Of a DNA stretch of 64,000 nucleotides, positions 46,140 through 58,301 are shown in pieces. The first letter of the stretch is position 1. Every line of letters starts with the position of its first letter. The notes under the pieces were generated by a model, which made no database searches, was not told the DNA's origin, and was given only the letters and a program-made list of their open reading frames with translations. The DNA is from Emmonsiellopsis sp. PD_33 (lineage: Eukaryota > Ascomycota > Eurotiomycetes > Onygenales > Ajellomycetaceae), in the NCBI GenBank assembly GCA_032988165.1, contig JANTQF010000049.1, forward strand, positions 1 to 64,000. The letters are read 5' to 3'. Made by a program: the position numbers and the translations under genes.

Positions 46140-49100
46140 ATGGGACAAGGCTACTCCCTTACTACGCTGTCTGCCGGGTCTGCTGGTATTGACGTCCCAG
46201 AGCTGGCAGACCTCGTGTACGAAAAGTCTTTGGGGACAGCTCGGTTTATGAAGAGTATTCGTGCTCGACACAGAAATGGCCTCGTTTTCGTCAAAGTGAT
46301 AATGAAACCGTACCCTAGCATGAAACTAGATCCATATGTTAAAGCTATCATCCGTACGTGTATCTTCGCACGCGCTCCTTTTCGGCACGGCTAATTCATT
46401 CTGTAGGTGAACGCGACATGCTTGAGGACGTTCCAAATGCCCTCGGATATCAGCGGATCCTTGAGACAAGTACTGGAGGTTACTTGGTCCGACAATATAT
46501 CCACAGTTCCTTGTATGACCGCATGAGGTATGTTATCAGCTATGTATTGCTTGCCCTCATATATCCATATCTTAATTTTCTTTAGCACTCGCCCATTTTT
46601 AGAGGAAATCGAGAAGAAGTGGATAGCTTATCAGTTACTGTGTGCCCTACGGGATTGCCACGCACAAGAAATTTTCCATGGAGATATAAAAACCGAGAAT
46701 TTGCTTGTAACCTCATGGAACTGGCTATATCTATCCGACTTTTCCTCCTCATTCAAGCCAACTTTCCTCCCAGAAGACAACCCAGCCGACTTCTCCTTTT
46801 ATTTTGATACTTCTGGTCGACGGACATGTTATCTAGCCCCGGAAAGATTCCTCATGACCGGAGAAGAACCAGGAAGTCGAGGGGTTAATTGGGCGATGGA
46901 CATATTTAGCGCCGGCTGTGTGATCGCGGAGCTATTCCTTGAAGCGCCTATATTCACCCTTAGTCAGCTATACAAGTACCGGAAAGGAGAATACGATCCA
47001 GAGCACAGCCATTTGATGAAGATCGAAGACCCGGATATCAGGGATTTAATCCTTCATATGATTCGCGTTGACCCGGAATCAAGATACTCGGCCGAAGAAT
47101 GCCTCAACTTTTGGCGCCACAAGGCATTTCCGGAATATTTTTATAGCTTTCTTCATCAATATATGGGATTGATAACCGACCCATCATCTGGCCGTGCGCG
47201 CATTGAGCTTAGCCCAGCTGATATACGCGAGGCAGATGAAAGAATCGACAAAACTTATCTGGATTTTGACAAGATATCTTATTTCCTAGGGGTCAATGCT
47301 AAACCCAAGGTTGATGGATCAAATATCACCTATCCAACCCTAACGAATGCCGTCTTTCCTCTCCAACTAGATTTGCCAAACTATGGTCACCAGCCTTCGA
47401 AACCGCAATCTAACTCCGATGATGGGACACTAATATTTCTTACGTTGGTTGCATCATGTTTACGAAACACTGCAAAAGCATCTGCTAGAGTGAAGGCGTG
47501 TGATATACTATTGGCGTTTGCTGAGAGGGTTCCTGATGAAGCCAAACTTGATAGAATCCTTCCCTTTGTGATGTTGCTACTTACTGATCGTTCAGACGTG
47601 GTCAAGGTAGCTGCGATTCGGACATTGACTCAGCTTCTTGCCATGGTTCAGGTGGTATCCCCAGTGAACGCCTATATTTTTCCAGAGTACATCTTCCCCC
47701 GCTTGCAACCATTCGTGCCCGGCCCAGATGCGAATCCAAGTCCCATAGTTCGTGCAGCATATGCCTCTTGCATCGCGTCTCTTGCTCAATCTTCGCTTCG
47801 GGTACTTGACATGGTTCAAGCATTGCGATCGGATATGCGCCTACGTGGACTTGTTCCGGAGGGCACAGAAGCTGGTTGGACTGAAGAAGTTTCATACCAT
47901 AATCTCTACGACGTTGCCCGAATTGATCTTCTTGACTTTTTTGAAACCCACACGAAGGCCCTACTGACTGACAACGATGTATCCGTTCGTCGAGCTTTCC
48001 TTGGATCGGTGTCAAGTCTTTGCGTCTTCTTTGGCAACCCGAAGGCAAATGAAGTGGTCCTAAGCCACCTCAACACGTACTTAAACGATAAGGATTGGAT
48101 TCTTAAGTGTGCCTTTTTTGAGGCAGTAGTTGGTGTCGCAACGTATGTTGGAAGCACGAGTTTGGAAGAGTTCATTTTACCGCTCATGGTCCAGTCAATG
48201 ACCGACCCTGAAGAATTTGTCGTTGAAAGGGTTCTTCGCTCCCTTGCTCGAATGGCCAAGCTTGGCCTATTCCAAAGATCAACAACATGGGATCTTCTCC
48301 ATATCGCTGTACGATTTTTCGTGCATCCATGCATCTGGATACGGGAAGCTGCTGTTCACTTTGTTGTCGCTTCTACGACATTCCTATCCCCCGCCGACAC
48401 ATATTCTATTATTACACCTCTCGTTCGCCCTTTCCTGAAAACTAACACGATGGATATCTCTGAGTCCCAGCTCTTGGACGCACTAAAAAAGCCATTGTCG
48501 AAGAGTGTATACGATATGCTGTTGATATGGGCAACCAAGTCAGAAAAGGGGGTATTTTGGAAGGCTGCTGCCCGTGACGGAACTTTCATTCTCGGCGTCC
48601 CAGGTACTTCGAATATCGGGAAGACACGACAACGCGGTAATAATTTATCGTCGAATACTATCACGAAAAATGAAGAAGACGAACAATGGCTCTCACGCCT
48701 GAAGAATATCGGAATGGCCCAGGAAGACGAATTTAAACTTCTAGCTCTAAAAGAGTACATATGGAGAGTCGCTACTAGGAAAACAAAAGAGGGGGATAAC
48801 ACCACGATTTCCCCTTTATCCCATATTATTTCCCTTAGCCATCATGGCGTCACCCCGCAGACAGTTTTCTTCGATAAAACCCAAAGGATGGAGGAGCGAC
48901 CCCCAACTCTTGCAAAACCCAGGCCAGTTGCTGGAGAGAGGAAGATACATACAATTGCCGATGCGCTTCTTGACGCTTCAACTACCATTGATACAGCGTC
49001 TGGTTCTCGCCGTAAGAATACCCGGCCTAGCAACAAAAGAAGAATGGATAGCGGGAGATCCCTCACAATCCGACAAGCAAATACTCGAGAAACGATGACT

Positions 49101-51137
49101 AGCGAGTCTTTTCCTGAGGGCTCGCCATTATCCTCTTCCCCGAATGGACAAGTGGGATCCCAAGGTTCATCGGCCCCTCCATCGGATGTAGACCACACAG
49201 AGAGAATCCGCAGAGACCAAACAGAAAATCTCTCAGAACGTGGTAACTCTGTGGGGCAAAAAGAACCCGCCGTTTCTGCTACTTTGCGCCCAGGGGGTGA
49301 GGTCCATCGCCGGCCGTCCGCCATGAATCTTCTTAATCGTCGGGAAACAGCCAAAGCTTACGCCGAAACTTCCACGACGTCGACAAATGCATTTGGGAAA
49401 GTCGACGCAACGTTCCAACGAGACCAACCGAAACCCTCGCCTCTGTCGATGGTGCAGGACTTAACTATGCCAGCACCAGCACCCCAACAGTATCGCGCCA
49501 ACCATACGTACCGTGGCAACGATCCTACAATACTCAAGCTTCTAGACGCAGTATTTGAAGAGAATTACCCGACCGACTTATTTGACTTTGGACCTACGGT
49601 CTCCCCCGTGAGCGCTCACCATCCCATTAAGAAGGCCAATCTCCAGACGCAGGACAAGCCATGGAGGCCTCAAGGCAACCTTGTCGCAATGTTTGGCGAA
49701 CATAGTGGGCCCATAAATAGAGTTGTTGTGGCTCCCGACCATGCGTTCTTTGTCACTGCGTCGGATGATGGTTCCCTCAAAATCTGGGATACCACAAGAC
49801 TAGAAAAGAACCTAACCCCACGGTCCCGGCAAACTCATCGTCATGCCCCTGAAGCTAAAGTTAAATGCGTGACTTTTGTCGAAAATACTCACACATTCGT
49901 AAGCGCGGCAACCGATGGGAGTATACATGCCGTTAAGGTCGACTACCGCAACGTCAACGACGCTGTCCGTTATGGAAAGCCCCAAATTGTGCGGGATTAT
50001 AATATTTCATTCATATCGGATAGTACGGATGAATATGCCGTATGGATAGAGCATTTCCGATCTGAAACACATTCTATCCTTCTCGTTGCCACAAATAGGT
50101 CTAGAATCTTGGCCTTGGATCTGAAGTCGATGACCCCCATATACATATTAGAAAACCCTGTCCACCATGGAACCCCCACGACATTCTGCCTAGATAGGAA
50201 GCACAATTGGCTCCTGCTGGGCACATCACACGGCATTCTCGATCTCTGGGACCTCCGTTTCCGCGTCCGGGTGAAGTCTTGGGGCCTTTCCGGCGGAACT
50301 CCTATCCACCGCCTACAAATCCACCCACTGAAAGGGCGGGGTAGATGGGTGTGCGTGGTCGGCGGCAGCAACAACGGATCCGAAATAATGGTATGGGATA
50401 TCGATAAGCTGCAATGTAGAGAAGTGTACCGAACAGCAACAATGCCTGTCGGCGCACCGAATGGAGTCACTGATGCGCGAACCCCCTCCACACGCAAGAC
50501 CGCCAACCTCGCCGCAGACACGAGCTGGAAAAACTACGAGCCATGGCGTGTCGACGAAGATCGGCCCGAAGGTATGCTCGGCAGATTCGCGAGTAACCCC
50601 CAGTCGTCGGCCGGCGTTGAGCCCAACGAAGGTAACGGGACCGGACTCACTTCCCAAGCCAACGGCGGGGATCGCAGCGGCATACGCGCGCTAGCTGTTG
50701 GACTTGACGTTCCCGAAAATGGCCAGGAGGGATCTAAATGCGGATTCTTAATCTCTGGTGGCTCAGATCGCAAAGTCCGTTTCTGGGATGTCACGCACAC
50801 GGACGCGTCGATGGTGGTCAGTGGTCTGGGAGTGGTGACTGATGGCGTAGCGCAGAAGCCACGGTATGATACAACGCACCCCACGCCATCGTTGACAATA
50901 ACAACAGAATGGGTGCCGACAACTGGAGCCAGCGGGAACGGGAAGGGGTCGGCGAAGAAGCCTGGTGAGAGGTCCGGTAATGCTAGTCGACCGCCCAGGA
51001 GTACTGTTATCAGTCTCCAGCAGCAACAGCTGCTGAAGAGCCATTTAGACTCGATTACTGATGTGGCGCTCTTAGAGGTTCCTTATGGGATGACTGTTAG
51101 TGTGGATCGGGGCGGGATGGTCTATGTGTTTCAGTGA
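46140..51137 (+). CDS. vps15: Vps15, serine/threonine kinase subunit of the Vps34 PI3-kinase complex, three exons
   Basis: Exons 46140-46353, 46407-46527 and 46586-51137 give 1628 aa. Introns of 53 and 58 bp keep frame; the second can be read through, giving a false start at 46530. MGQGYS at the N-terminus has the Gly2 needed for myristoylation. The kinase domain shows VKV with Lys52, HGDIKTEN (143-150), and DFSSSFKP in place of DFG, all typical of Vps15. A HEAT-repeat region follows (about 370-700), then a long Ser-rich low-complexity linker. Seven WD40 repeats begin near residue 1140 (SDDGSLKIWD) and end at the stop. Vps15 anchors Vps34 to endosomes and pre-autophagosomal membranes for vacuolar sorting and autophagy. 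The fungal kinase is about 1450-1650 aa, so this is full length. Confidence 0.97.
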
Positions 51138-51140
51138 GGT

Positions 51141-51158
51141 TTTTTTTTTTTTTTTTTG
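51141..51158. repeat. Poly-T tract after the vps15 stop
   Basis: A run of about 18 T directly follows the stop codon. It lies in the convergent interval between vps15 and the deaminase-domain gene. Confidence 0.8.
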
Positions 51159-51422
51159 ATGAAATCTACTCCGTAGATGGAAGGCATTTGTTTACATACT
51201 ACCATATCGGGATCATTTTCTTAAGTACGAAGACATTTTTATCTCTACATTTTAGCTATTATGGAATTTGATAGCTTTTAATAATCAATCTTGTTATTAT
51301 ATTCTCGAGGCCTTGCCACGTTCAAGTGCGTACCCAATCCAACAACCCTCAAAATTGAAACCCACAGACCCAAATGTTAATAATTCCATATACACCGAAA
51401 CCCACAGCCCCCTTTCGATCAC

Positions 51423-53490
51423 TCAAACCATCCCATCATCAAATCCAATCCACACCAAATCCTTCTTAACACGCACATAGAACCCTTCACCCTTGCCACC
51501 AACAGCCTTATCACAAGCACCACCACTAACCTCAAGATCCATCATTCTTCGCCCACTTAAACTTTCAGAATCAACCATATTCACCTCATCGAGGTTAACT
51601 TTCGCCTGTTCGTCCGACCCGAGCCATTTGATGCCGATCCGCCGAGTGTAGGAGCATTCAACATCCTGGCCTATAGTTAGGTGTAAGGAGCGTGTGCTGA
51701 TCTTCCATTCATTTTGGGAAGGGGTGAGGGTTTTGTATACCACTGTGCCGCGCGGGAGGGGTTCGTAGAAACGGGGAGGATGGGAGGATGGGACCGTGGT
51801 TGAGCTTGATCCTGTAATGGAGGAGTCTGTGGGTGGAGGGATTGGGTATTTCGAAATGATTTTGGCTGTTGGGGGGGTTGGCTCTGTTTCAATCGAAGAA
51901 ATTTCTGTGGCCTTCGGTGTCGAGGACCCACGGGAATGGTTTGATTCAGGAGATGGGGAGGTTAGTATTACCTCCGATTGTTGATGTTGATGCGGCTCAT
52001 TATCAGGGGAAAGTTCAGAGGTAGGTTTTCTAGCCGTAACCGTTGTGGATGGATTTGATACCGTGGATACAGATGGTGTCCAATCCGCATGGCTGAACAA
52101 AACGCTCTCGTTCGGGTGGGCAAAGGGGCGCCTTTTATCATTGATGATGGCACGGATCTCATCCTCTAGGTTGGAGTTGAAACGTTGGACAACCGGAGCA
52201 ATGCTGCTTGAAGCCCCCATTGTCCACGTTGGTAGCATCCATCCGTCATACAGTCGACCATGGGACCTAGCCATATAATAAGCGCCGTGTGTTCGGATAA
52301 AGATAGTGCACAGATAACAAGCACTTTTGCTCGAAGCAATGACTCTTGGCCGGCGATGGTCCGGATGAAGCTCATAAAAGAGGAGGAGCTGGATCTCAGC
52401 GTGTACCTTGCAACCATTCCCTAATAAAGCCAGTCGATTTTTGAACTCCTCCTCCAGGCCTGAATTTTTCTTGTCTAGCATAGCCGCTCGCTGTGAAATA
52501 AGCGCATTTATCTTTTTCTGATTCCTGCCTGGGTAGAGGTTTGTGAGAGACTCCTTTAACGTTATTTCCGGGACTGATGACAAAGGGTTACGGTTCGAAT
52601 ATGGTACACAGACTTCCACAAATATCCTTTTAAAAATCGGATATTTCCTTGCAGCAGAGACAAGCTTGCAAGATATGGAATAGTATTGACTGAGTTTTCC
52701 AATTCCCTTGGGGAGGAATTTTAGAGTGGAATCGTTGGGTCTCCCTTTCAAATTTGCTCTGCAAAAAGCCGACAGATGCTTTTCTAAGTCGTAGTCGTGG
52801 ATACAGCGTAGTAGATCCACCAATATGGCCGCGTCACCGGAAGCTTCGAAGTCTGCGAATAGGCTAGACATGATAGATGTTTTCCGTCGTAGCTCGTTTA
52901 GCTGGGATGAAGAAATCGATTTTTTGGGTTTCAATAACGGATCATGAATCGTTTCAGAAAGCAGTTCCATTAGAGGGCGTTTTCCGCGCGACTTTATACT
53001 ATTTTTGGCGTGCCGTGATCGTAATCGTGAAAGTATCCGTTGGCGGTCAAATGCAACAACTAGCTGGTAGATGGCGTCGACGTTCACGCTTGACTTGCTC
53101 TCTGTATCAGGTTAGGACCAAGCAAACTAACACACAGAGTCGTCACTGACTTCGTAAAGCACAGATCTCCAGCATTCTCGCAAGTCCGTTGAATCCTTTT
53201 TCCAAATCTCCCAACGGGCCAGAGTTTGAAGCTAAGCGAATGGTCAATGTTTCGTTCTTCGTATCCTCCTCTATACAAACCCCCATAACGCGGTTTTTGT
53301 CATCTGTGTATGCCGACAGAAAAGCAAGATTGTCTGTAATTTCAACTTCTCTGCACAAGGGCAATGTCCGGTCACCCTCCTCCACGACTGGCGGGTCGTT
53401 TGTTGCGGGCTGTTCAGGAACCTCGTTCAATACCTTGCACAGTTTTATATTCTGAACTAAACGTTGCTGAAGGTGTTCCTCCATTCCCAC
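51423..53490 (-). CDS. OTT_1508-type deaminase-fold protein, two exons
   Basis: Exons 53151-53490 and 51423-53101 join across a 49 bp intron (GTCAGT donor, ATACAG acceptor) to 672 aa. The zinc site of the cytidine-deaminase fold is visible: HAE (347-349), then SKSACYLC with Cys375 and Cys378, followed by THGAYYMARSHGRLYDGW. This layout matches the fungal OTT_1508 deaminase family, whose substrates are unproven; nucleic-acid or nucleotide editing has been proposed for it. The N-terminal 340 residues are mainly helical and charged. The C-terminal third (about 440-600) is Ser/Thr/Pro-rich and probably disordered, ending in a beta-rich segment. The catalytic Glu349 is present, so activity is plausible. 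The gene converges on vps15 (285 bp between stops). Confidence 0.85.
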
Positions 53491-55303
53491 CTAGATATAA
53501 CTAGACGGACAGACTGGGCGTATTCATAGAGATTCAAAGAACTGACTGTGATAAGGGTAGGAAAACATCCCCGCTGACAGAGCCAGCCTTGGACAACATG
53601 TCTCTTCACGCCCCAAAAAAAGGGATATGTGCAGGCAGTAATAGGCCAGCTCGGTCATGCAGAAAGGGAGCAGAGGTCTCATTTGTGATTGGTATATAAT
53701 GGCACCTCCAAGCATTATATGCACAATGGCAGGGCTGGACGTGAGGGGGAATTGAGGCCTCCAATTCTTCTGCCAATGATATCTAACTGCCACGCCTGGG
53801 AAATGGGAGGGGGGAAAGTAACCCAACATGCTCCCTCAGCATGGATTGGACAGCTGGATGTTGGTGCTGGCGGAAGAAAGAGAGAATTCAGAGAGATCCT
53901 AACTTCGTGAATATCTCTAGCAGCTGCTATGGCCTTTGTTGGCTGCGGCGCTTAGCCGTATTCCAGATTTCTGAATCGTTTCTCTTCCACCTCAGTCAAT
54001 GACCTGGAGCAATAACAAATCCTCCCATTCTTCAACGGCAAGGAAACCACTAGCAACTCTTCCTGCGACTGTCATTGCTCCCTGCTCGCTGGGCCCTGGC
54101 TCGTACGCTGTGGGACGACCAAGGCGTGATCTTGAAATAGCAGTCTTTGGCCTATCATGCAAATGCTGCTGCTTGAAATCGGATAAAAATACCAATAATT
54201 AAACGATGCTGAAGCTGGCTGGCCTTGTTCCAGTCTCCAGAGGATCCTTTTTGTAGAATGGTTGGTTGATACTTGGTTGAGCAGAGCACGATCAAAATCG
54301 CGTCCAGCCAAAACGCTGGGTAAACAGTGGCGACAAAATAGGCGGTGGACAGCCTATTTTTAGCGGCCTTTGCCCCCCAAGGTCAAAGCTTAACCCCTGA
54401 ACCATCATGAAATCGTAAAATGGAGATCACCATGGCGGACCAAAGCCACCAAACCCAGCGATGACGACGCGATGATAAAATACCGGACAACTGTGGAGTC
54501 GTATGGTCGCTCCATCATCCATTGACCATCGTTTTACTGTGCATCGGAGGAGCTCGATTATCCCGCGAATAAAATACAATTCCGCGCTGCACTATTCCCA
54601 TTTGTGCAAGGTCACACTCCTCCGGGCGGCTAGCAGGTTGCATCTATCAATATCAATAGATTCCACCAAGCATCACCTCCCACCAAAGCAGCTGTGGCAG
54701 TCGTCGTGTTCCAATGCCGAGGGGTGGTCGCCAGTCTATTGTGAGAACCCAACCAGACCAAAAAGGATTGATCCATAAACCCCCTTAGAAGGTGATTTCT
54801 AGATGATTTAAGCGGCTAACTTAACCACAAGCAGTGGCGGTCTGTCGGATGCCTAGGTAAAGTTATCGTGTGGGAGAGGTGACGGCTCAAGGATAGTATG
54901 GGGTCTATCAGGGTGGTTAACTAGCCACACCACATGAAAACGATTCTTCGCTGCAACTTGAATGCATGTCATGGTCATTCCAGAGTCCTGGAAGAATAGG
55001 TAGACATGAACAATCCCAGCCGTGGGATTTTCGATGTTATTTCTTCCACAGTTGAAGAATTATTGCCAAGTTATTGGAAAACTCAAACCGTGGGACTAAT
55101 AACTTCAAGCTTGTTTCCAGCGGTCAACGGTCCAAGCTAGCAGAAACCCACATGCCGGAATCCGGAAAACGACGTTCAGGGCGTGTTGGTATTTTATTGT
55201 TATTTTGCTTCTGTTCCGGGGTCGATTTTTCTGCCAGCGTGAACTGGCCAGATTGAAGCCTTTTCTTCACGCAGACTGCAAACTCCACCTGCAGCTTGAA
55301 ACC
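53491..55303. other. Intergenic region between the deaminase-like gene and the desaturase
   Basis: 1.8 kb with short, unsupported open frames on both strands. The flanking genes diverge, so both promoters should lie here. No RNA gene or repeat recognised. Confidence 0.45.
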
Positions 55304-56790
55304 ATGAATATCGATCCCAACCTAACTCATCCGGATCGGTTAGTCCTTCAGGAGCTGTTCGAAGATGCATCTAAAAGAAAGCTTCGGCCGGAGAAGACAT
55401 CAGAAAGCTCAACGAGCTCCACCAGCGGGCGAGACGAGAGCGTAGAGCTCAATGCAAAAAATGGCCGGATCACTAACAGTGAGTGTCAGATATTTGAATA
55501 ATTGTTACGCCGTGCTAATAGATGTCCAGGAACTCCTGTTTCCATCGAAGCCGGGGTGATCCGGGACAGCCAGACCAACATCGCAATGATGACAGCGCTC
55601 AACAACCCAGAGCATCAACATTTCGAACCAACTGTTTTTGTCACCTGGGATCTCAAAGATATCAAGCTTCCCCGCCTTTTGAATGACTATTTCTTTCAGC
55701 CTTACGTCAACTTTGGTAGGAAGATCGTACGCGTGGAGACGGATGTGGTTATGTTAACCCATCTCCTCTTGTACTTTGCGACCTCTGTTCCTAGCGCAAT
55801 CTACCTCTATTACCACTTCACTTGGATTCACGGAGTCTTTCACTGGCTTATGCAATCCTACTATGTGGGAACATACACACTTATGATGCATCAGCATATC
55901 CACATGGGAGGGATATTGTCCAAAAAACTAGCCTGGTTCGATGCACTCTTCCCATACATCACGAACCCGCTCATGGGCCACACCTGGAACTCTTACTATT
56001 ACCATCATGTCAAGCACCACCATGTCGAGAGCAACGGCCCCAACGACCTATCCTCCACCATCCGATATCAGCGCGACGATGTCCGCGACTTCCTCTGCTA
56101 TGTCGGACGCTTCATGTTCTTTGTCTGGCTTGAGCTTCCGCTCTACTTCCTCCGCAAGTCAAAGACACGGCTGGCTATGAAAGCCGCATTCTGGGAGCTT
56201 TCAAACTACCTTGCCATTTATTTACTGTTCAAATATGTTCACTGGAAAGCCACCCTGTTTGTTTTTGGTCTGCCGCTATTCCAGCTCCGAATCGGGCTGA
56301 TGGTTGGTAATTGGGGCCAACATGCCTTCGTCGATGAACTCGACCCAGACTCGGACTTTCGTTCCAGTATTACCCTGGTTGACGTTGCTGTAAGCCATAA
56401 TTATATACCCCTTGCATCTCTCGCCTACCTCCCCCTCTAAATTATACGAAACCGTACCAGAACTGACTGTATATCCAGAGCAACCGCTTCTGCTACAACG
56501 ATGGCTATCACACATCGCACCACCTCAACCCGCTTAGGCACTGGCGGGAACACCCCGTTGCGTTCCTCAAACAAAAAGAGCGCTACTCATCAGAGCACGC
56601 GCTCGTTTTCTATAACATCGACTACATCATGTTGACAATCTCGCTTTTACGAAAGGATTACGCACACTTGGCCAGATGCCTTGTCCCCATCGGCGATCAG
56701 GTACATATGACTCTGGATGAGATCGCCGTGATGCTCCAGACAAAGACACGCCGGTTCACGGAGCCGGATATTCAGAGGAAGTTCAAGTGA
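55304..56790 (+). CDS. Membrane fatty-acid desaturase family protein, three exons
   Basis: Exons 55304-55478, 55530-56389 and 56479-56790 give 448 aa. The first intron ends at a CCAG after a GCTAATAG branch region, which alone restores the conserved TPVSIEAGV. The second has a GTAAGC donor and ATCCAG acceptor. Three histidine clusters for a di-iron centre are seen: HQHIH (179-183), HHVKHHH (217-223) and HTSHH (356-360). Two hydrophobic hairpins lie between, near 135-155 and 265-285. These fix it as an FA_desaturase (PF00487) protein of the ER membrane; the exact substrate (acyl-CoA, ceramide or sterol side chain) cannot be told. MNIDPNLTHPDR is the chosen start; the short hydrophilic N-terminus is as in fungal relatives. 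Confidence 0.88.
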
Positions 56791-58301
56791 TATATATATT
56801 GTTCATCTTGTATTTGTATGGGTGCAACTGGAACTTGGCTTAGCTTTGTTGTCTTGTCTTTTTTGCGCCATCCTCTTGAGATATCATAGACATTTTCGGT
56901 TCTGCTTTTTTCTCATTGCTTGAGCTCATATCACTGCTATCCGCACTTGGGCGTTCATTTTTTTCTTTCATTCTTTCTCCCCATGAACTTGTTTTATTAG
57001 AACCCTTTTAATCTTATCTTTCACCGCGCTTCATTACTTTGTACATTTTTCTGCCTCTCCACAGGGAAACGATCCCTTGAAGCGGAGTATTTCGCCCAGG
57101 ACCTTGTATCTAATCTATACTATAACATATCAATTGTATCGTCCCTCATAGATAGATCAGCCCACCCCAGGAAATATACATACACCAGGGATCATAGAAA
57201 TCCCATCAGTAAGATAAAAGGTATATATGTCCCTTCCTGGAACCGTCATAAAACCCACATCATCGTGGAGGACATTCAGAAGCCACTACGACGCCTAGAT
57301 CGATGCCATCACTGCATCTACAACCCATCAATTACCCACCATAGCCTTTAGTAAGACCTTACCTGGATGACTCTCACAAACGGATTCCATCAAGCATCAC
57401 GACTATGTATGCGATGTCGTGTATGTCCGCTTACAGCAGATTGTCACCTATTCGGATGCCGCGGGTCCCAGCGTCTCAAACAGGTTTGAAGACGTTGGGA
57501 GGAAGATGAAACTGGGAAGATGGACGTCAAACTAATTTAATTTCATCTGGTGTACTATTGTCGTATGGTGAGATCGCAGTTTCGCTTGCCGCCGTTCATT
57601 CGACGTTTTCTCCATCAGTCGTTTGCACACGCATAAAATGTTGTCGATAATTTCGTGGGAAAACGATAAGCCGCATTTTCCATGGCCATGCCCCTCCATC
57701 GTCAGACTTCTCCACAGCTGGGTCTATCCTTCAGGGAAATGGCCTAGGGGAATATTCCCATGGACTATGATGTGTTTGTGGATTGATCCCTAAACCACCA
57801 TTTAACAAACACCATCCACCTGTACGGTCAACCTCATCCTTCTCTTGCCAGCATCATCATTAAGAGAATCCCAGATAACCACAGACATGGGCATCTCACC
57901 GACTCGGCTATACTTGACGGATACCACGGCGAATTCAGTGCTCTTTACATACGGTTCATTAGCCTTAGTCTCCAGAGGCTCATATTCACGCATAACCTGA
58001 TTCTTTAACCGATAGCAGACATCACCCACCGTGGAGGGAGAAATATTAAGGGGAAACGTTCAGGCATCGAGGCCCGATTTATCTCAAAGATACTACTCAA
58101 AACTTCAGGGCCGTCTCCATTTAACCCTGGTGGTAGAAACGGAAAGGATCTTCTCCTCTCACTAGTTACCCTGTGGCATCTAATCCCTTTCGCCCCCCAA
58201 AAAAAGGGCTACAAGTTCATAGCCTATCTTCGTCGCGGGCCGAACTCCCATTCTTCAAGGATTGTCAGGATGCACAGGGCTATCTCCTCGTCTGGGTGCG
58301 A
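56791..58301. other. Flank of the desaturase leading into the second CpG-free block
   Basis: 1.5 kb with normal CpG but no intact gene. It includes the desaturase 3' region and one coding-like fragment on the minus strand at 57802-58029. The last CpG is at 58300-58301. Confidence 0.45.
57802..58029 (-). CDS. Possible gene fragment of unknown family (75 codons)
   Basis: An open frame beginning MGDVCYRLKNQVMREYEPLE and ending VQVDGVC. Its composition and lack of low complexity look protein-like, but I do not recognise a family and found no joining exons. It sits about 270 bp from the CpG-free block, so it may be the remnant of a gene cut by mobile DNA. Chance is also possible. Confidence 0.25.
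   Translation of the reverse strand: MGDVCYRLKNQVMREYEPLETKANEPYVKSTEFAVVSVKYSRVGEMPMSVVIWDSLNDDAGKRRMRLTVQVDGVC

Noticed and set aside
46530..46585. vps15 starting at the ATG at 46530
   Set aside because: That ATG lies in an intron. The true N-terminus with the myristoylation glycine starts at 46140.
48842..49354. 170-codon minus-strand frame
   Set aside because: It is antisense to the low-complexity linker of vps15 and shows no family pattern.
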